45,790 nucleotides of DNA. It comes from Flavobacteriaceae bacterium. Lineage in GTDB: Bacteria > Bacteroidota > Bacteroidia > Flavobacteriales > Flavobacteriaceae. Location of the stretch: the NCBI GenBank assembly GCA_947459635.1, contig CANHEA010000013.1:1-45790 (forward strand), given 5' to 3'. Below, piece by piece: positions 44,078 through 45,790 of the stretch (the stretch's first letter is position 1; each line of letters begins with the position of its first letter). Both the position numbers and the translations under genes were made by a program. Below the pieces are notes generated by a model that did no database searches, was not told where the DNA came from, and saw only the letters and a list, made by a program, of their open reading frames with translations.

Positions 44078-45379
44078 CACCTCGTCACTTGTAAACGTTG
44101 TAAAACTTTTCTTTTTAAACGGACGAATAATCAAGCGACCTTCACGATCAAACTTGATGTAGTTGTAGACCCAATTCAAGAATACAACCGCTTTGTTTTT
44201 GAAACCAATCAGTGAAAACAAATGCACGAACATCCATACAAACCAAGCGAAAACGCCCCTAAAATGATACTTCGGCAAATCGACTACGGCTTTGTTTCTG
44301 CCAATGGTTGCCATCGAACCTTTGTCGTTGTATTCAAAAGGAGTCATGCGTTGTTTGTTGATCTTCTTAATGATATTTTCTCCTAATAATTCCCCTTGTT
44401 GCATGGCAGGTTGCGCCATCATCGGATGACCTTGCGGATATAAAGCAGTTTCCATTGATGCTATATCGCCGATGGCAAAAATGGTATCATAACCTATCAC
44501 TTGATTGTAAGCATCTACGCGAATTCGTTCTACTTTCTCGACTAACGATTCTGCTCTTAAACCTGGAATCGTAGCGGCTTGAACGCCAGCAGTCCAGATC
44601 ACAGTAGCGGTATCAAAAGTTGTACTCGTATTGGTTATAATTGTTCGTCCGTCATAACTCAAAACCCGAATGTTTTTGTGAACCGTCACGCCCAACCGAA
44701 CGAGAAATTCTTCTGCTTCTGCCGAGGATTTTTCGCTCATCGTGTTGAGGATTCGATCGCTACTTTGGATGAGATTGATTTGCATATTCTTGATATCCAA
44801 ATCGGGATAATCCTTTTGAAGAATGGCGTTTTTCATTTCCGCTAGAGCGCCTGCTAGTTCAACGCCAGTGGGTCCGCCGCCAACCAGACAGAAATTCATC
44901 AACGCATTGCGTTCTGCTGGATCATTGATTAATAAAGCTTGTTCAAAATTCTCTAGAATTAGACTTCGAATGTTGAGCGATTGCGGAATAGTCTTCATCG
45001 ACATGCTGTTGCGTTCGATCTCTTTGTTGCCAAAAAAATTGGTTTTAGAACCATTGGCGAGCACGAGATAATCGTAATGTAGTTCGCCAATATCCGCTTT
45101 AATCATTTGACTTTGCGTATCAATTTCGTTGACGCGTGCCAACCGAAAGTAGAAATCATTAAACTCTTGTATGATTTTCCGAATTGGGTACGCTATGGAA
45201 CCTGCTTCTAGTCCACCAGTGGCAACTTGATATAACAAAGGTTGAAAAGTGTGGTAATTGTGTTTGTCGATGAGCACCACTTGTACTTTCTGATTCTTAA
45301 GTTTCTTGGCTAAGGCAATGCCTGCAAAGCCACCGCCGATAATTACGATTCTGGGAAGATTGGATTGGGGGATGTTCAT
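44075..45379 (-). CDS. ndh: Type II NADH:quinone oxidoreductase (NDH-2)
   Basis: 434 aa. Single-subunit, non-proton-pumping flavoprotein of the respiratory chain. FAD site IIGGGFAGIALAKKL at the N-terminus, NAD site FCLVGGGPTGVELAGALAEM, a second FAD motif TIFAIGDIA, and the quinone-site region GHPMMAQPAMQQGELL. The C-terminus (FVWMFVHLFSLIGFKNKAVV) is the amphipathic membrane-binding part. The leader of about 39 nt is a heptamer array (45385-45419) preceded by TATCTTAG (45431 down to 45424), a -7 element with one mismatch. Confidence 0.92.
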   Translation of the reverse strand: MNIPQSNLPRIVIIGGGFAGIALAKKLKNQKVQVVLIDKHNYHTFQPLLYQVATGGLEAGSIAYPIRKIIQEFNDFYFRLARVNEIDTQSQMIKADIGELHYDYLVLANGSKTNFFGNKEIERNSMSMKTIPQSLNIRSLILENFEQALLINDPAERNALMNFCLVGGGPTGVELAGALAEMKNAILQKDYPDLDIKNMQINLIQSSDRILNTMSEKSSAEAEEFLVRLGVTVHKNIRVLSYDGRTIITNTSTTFDTATVIWTAGVQAATIPGLRAESLVEKVERIRVDAYNQVIGYDTIFAIGDIASMETALYPQGHPMMAQPAMQQGELLGENIIKKINKQRMTPFEYNDKGSMATIGRNKAVVDLPKYHFRGVFAWFVWMFVHLFSLIGFKNKAVVFLNWVYNYIKFDREGRLIIRPFKKKSFTTFTSDEV

Positions 45380-45384
45380 TTTGA

Positions 45385-45419
45385 GTTGTCAGTTGTCAGT
45401 TGTCCGCTGTCGGTTGTGT
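45385..45419. repeat. Heptamer leader array at ndh (GTTGTCA)
   Basis: GTTGTCA, GTTGTCA, GTTGTCC, GCTGTCG, GTTGTGT: five 7-mers in register, starting 6 bases from the ATG and ending at the predicted transcript start. Same word family as the array at the 3' end of this gene. Confidence 0.7.
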
Positions 45420-45494
45420 TGCGCTAAGATACGAAGATTTGATCGCTTTAGGGTAAAACGAATTGAAATGGTTCTTATGGCAGCCGAACGTTCT

Positions 45495-45604
45495 TTGATA
45501 GCCCCGATGGCAGTGGCATCCTTTTTTGTTTCTAAAAATGGCACCTCGACTGCGCTCGGTGTGACAAAAACAAAAAAGATAGAACGAACAGCGGGACTGC
45601 ACTA
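45495..45604 (+). repeat. CCCTAG element, copy D, with nested REP-like palindrome
   Basis: Head ATAGCCCCGATGGCAG (45498-45513), GGCATCC, central stem CTTTTTTGTTT (45521-45531) with AAACAAAAAAG (45568-45578). The loop carries CACCTCGACTGCGCTCGGTG (45542-45561) followed by TGACA. Tail GATAGAACGAACAGCGGGA. The gene-free stretch 45380-45685 holds this element, the ndh leader array and the sigma-factor promoter region. Confidence 0.78.
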
Positions 45605-45620
45605 GATTGGAAAACAGTTG

Positions 45621-45651
45621 TTGTGCTCCTGATAAAAAAATCATTAATTTG
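45621..45651 (+). promoter_or_regulatory. Possible promoter of the sigma-factor gene
   Basis: TTG (45621-45623), 20 nt, TTAATTTG (45644-45651), one mismatch from TAnnTTTG. TTTGT-A-ACAAA (45648-45658) is a small palindrome overlapping the -7 and could be an autoregulatory site. Confidence 0.35.
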
Positions 45652-45685
45652 TAACAAAATTAGACATTGGTTAACTAACGCAGTT

Positions 45686-45790
45686 ATGAGTCAAGATTTA
45701 GAGCAATCTTTTGTTAAACAATTGAAGGAGAACCAGAATATCATCCACAAGATTTGTCGGCTGTATACTTCTGGGGAGGATGCTCATAAA
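45686..45790 (+). CDS. Sigma-70 family RNA polymerase sigma factor, N-terminus (cut by window edge)
   Basis: The first 35 codons are visible, starting MSQDLEQSFVKQLKENQNII and continuing HKICRLYTSGEDAHK. The pattern LKENQNIIHKICRLYT-x-x-EDAHKD is the start of region 2 in a group of ECF-like sigma factors common in Flavobacteriaceae. Regulon unknown. The remaining sequence lies beyond the window. Confidence 0.75.
   Translation, partial: MSQDLEQSFVKQLKENQNIIHKICRLYTSGEDAHK

Noticed and set aside
45396..45644. Minus-strand 82-aa ORF with CHTERSRGAIF
   Set aside because: It is the translation of the CCCTAG element and its REP-like palindrome, not a gene; the same residues appear wherever this repeat occurs.

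Overview
The window comes from a low-GC member of the Bacteroidota, most likely a gliding Flavobacteriaceae close to Flavobacterium. The evidence is the gliding lipoprotein GldI, a secreted laminarinase-like enzyme with a type IX secretion C-terminus, a GSIII glutamine synthetase, promoters of the flavobacterial type (TTG, about 19 nt, TAnnTTTG), start codons without Shine-Dalgarno sequences, and many short SPII lipoproteins. Most genes are chromosomal housekeeping genes. The only mobile-element remnant is the 3' end of an IS256-type transposase at the left edge.

Layout. 1-150: IS256-like transposase end and right terminal repeat. 156-4000: a Lys-rich protein and two surface lipoproteins, one ending in a FISUMP domain. 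4220-13125 (minus strand): a long run guaA, LysM protein, LysM plus periplasmic-binding-fold protein, OsmC, DUF3820, then pyrG-yidC. 13227-17695 (plus): crcB, nrnA-like DHH phosphoesterase, gldI and two cyclophilin-FKBP fusions. 17753-24431: two unknowns, purM, two tandem OmpA paralogs and glnN. 24643-31982: TerC, a collagen-motif lipoprotein, two overlapping microgenes, an IcmF-type fused B12-dependent mutase, purU and DUF4197. 32134-45379: alpha/beta hydrolase, helical-backbone metal receptor, GH16, pyrF, prfA, two small exported proteins, a TonB-dependent receptor, pepD, DUF3810 and NDH-2. 45686-end: start of a sigma-70 family factor.

The genes support nucleotide synthesis (guaA, pyrG, purM, purU, pyrF), nitrogen assimilation (glnN), envelope assembly (yidC, LysM, OmpA, periplasmic prolyl isomerases, gldI), polysaccharide use (GH16), metal or siderophore uptake and respiration.

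The most unusual content is intergenic. (1) Five copies of a structured element, here called the CCCTAG element, lie between 22 kb and 45.6 kb. Its central and outer stems covary between copies, and two copies carry a nested REP-like palindrome that also covaries. (2) At least ten intergenic arrays are built from degenerate 7-mers or 8-mers. The period is constant within an array, the word differs between loci, and arrays are often arranged as inverted pairs. At pyrF, pepD, the metal receptor gene and ndh the array fills the predicted 5' leader from the -7 element to the ATG. Four of the five CCCTAG copies share an intergenic gap with such an array. CCCTAG may correspond to the Rfam flavo-1 RNA motif, but I could not check this. 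No tRNA, rRNA, CRISPR array or prophage was seen.
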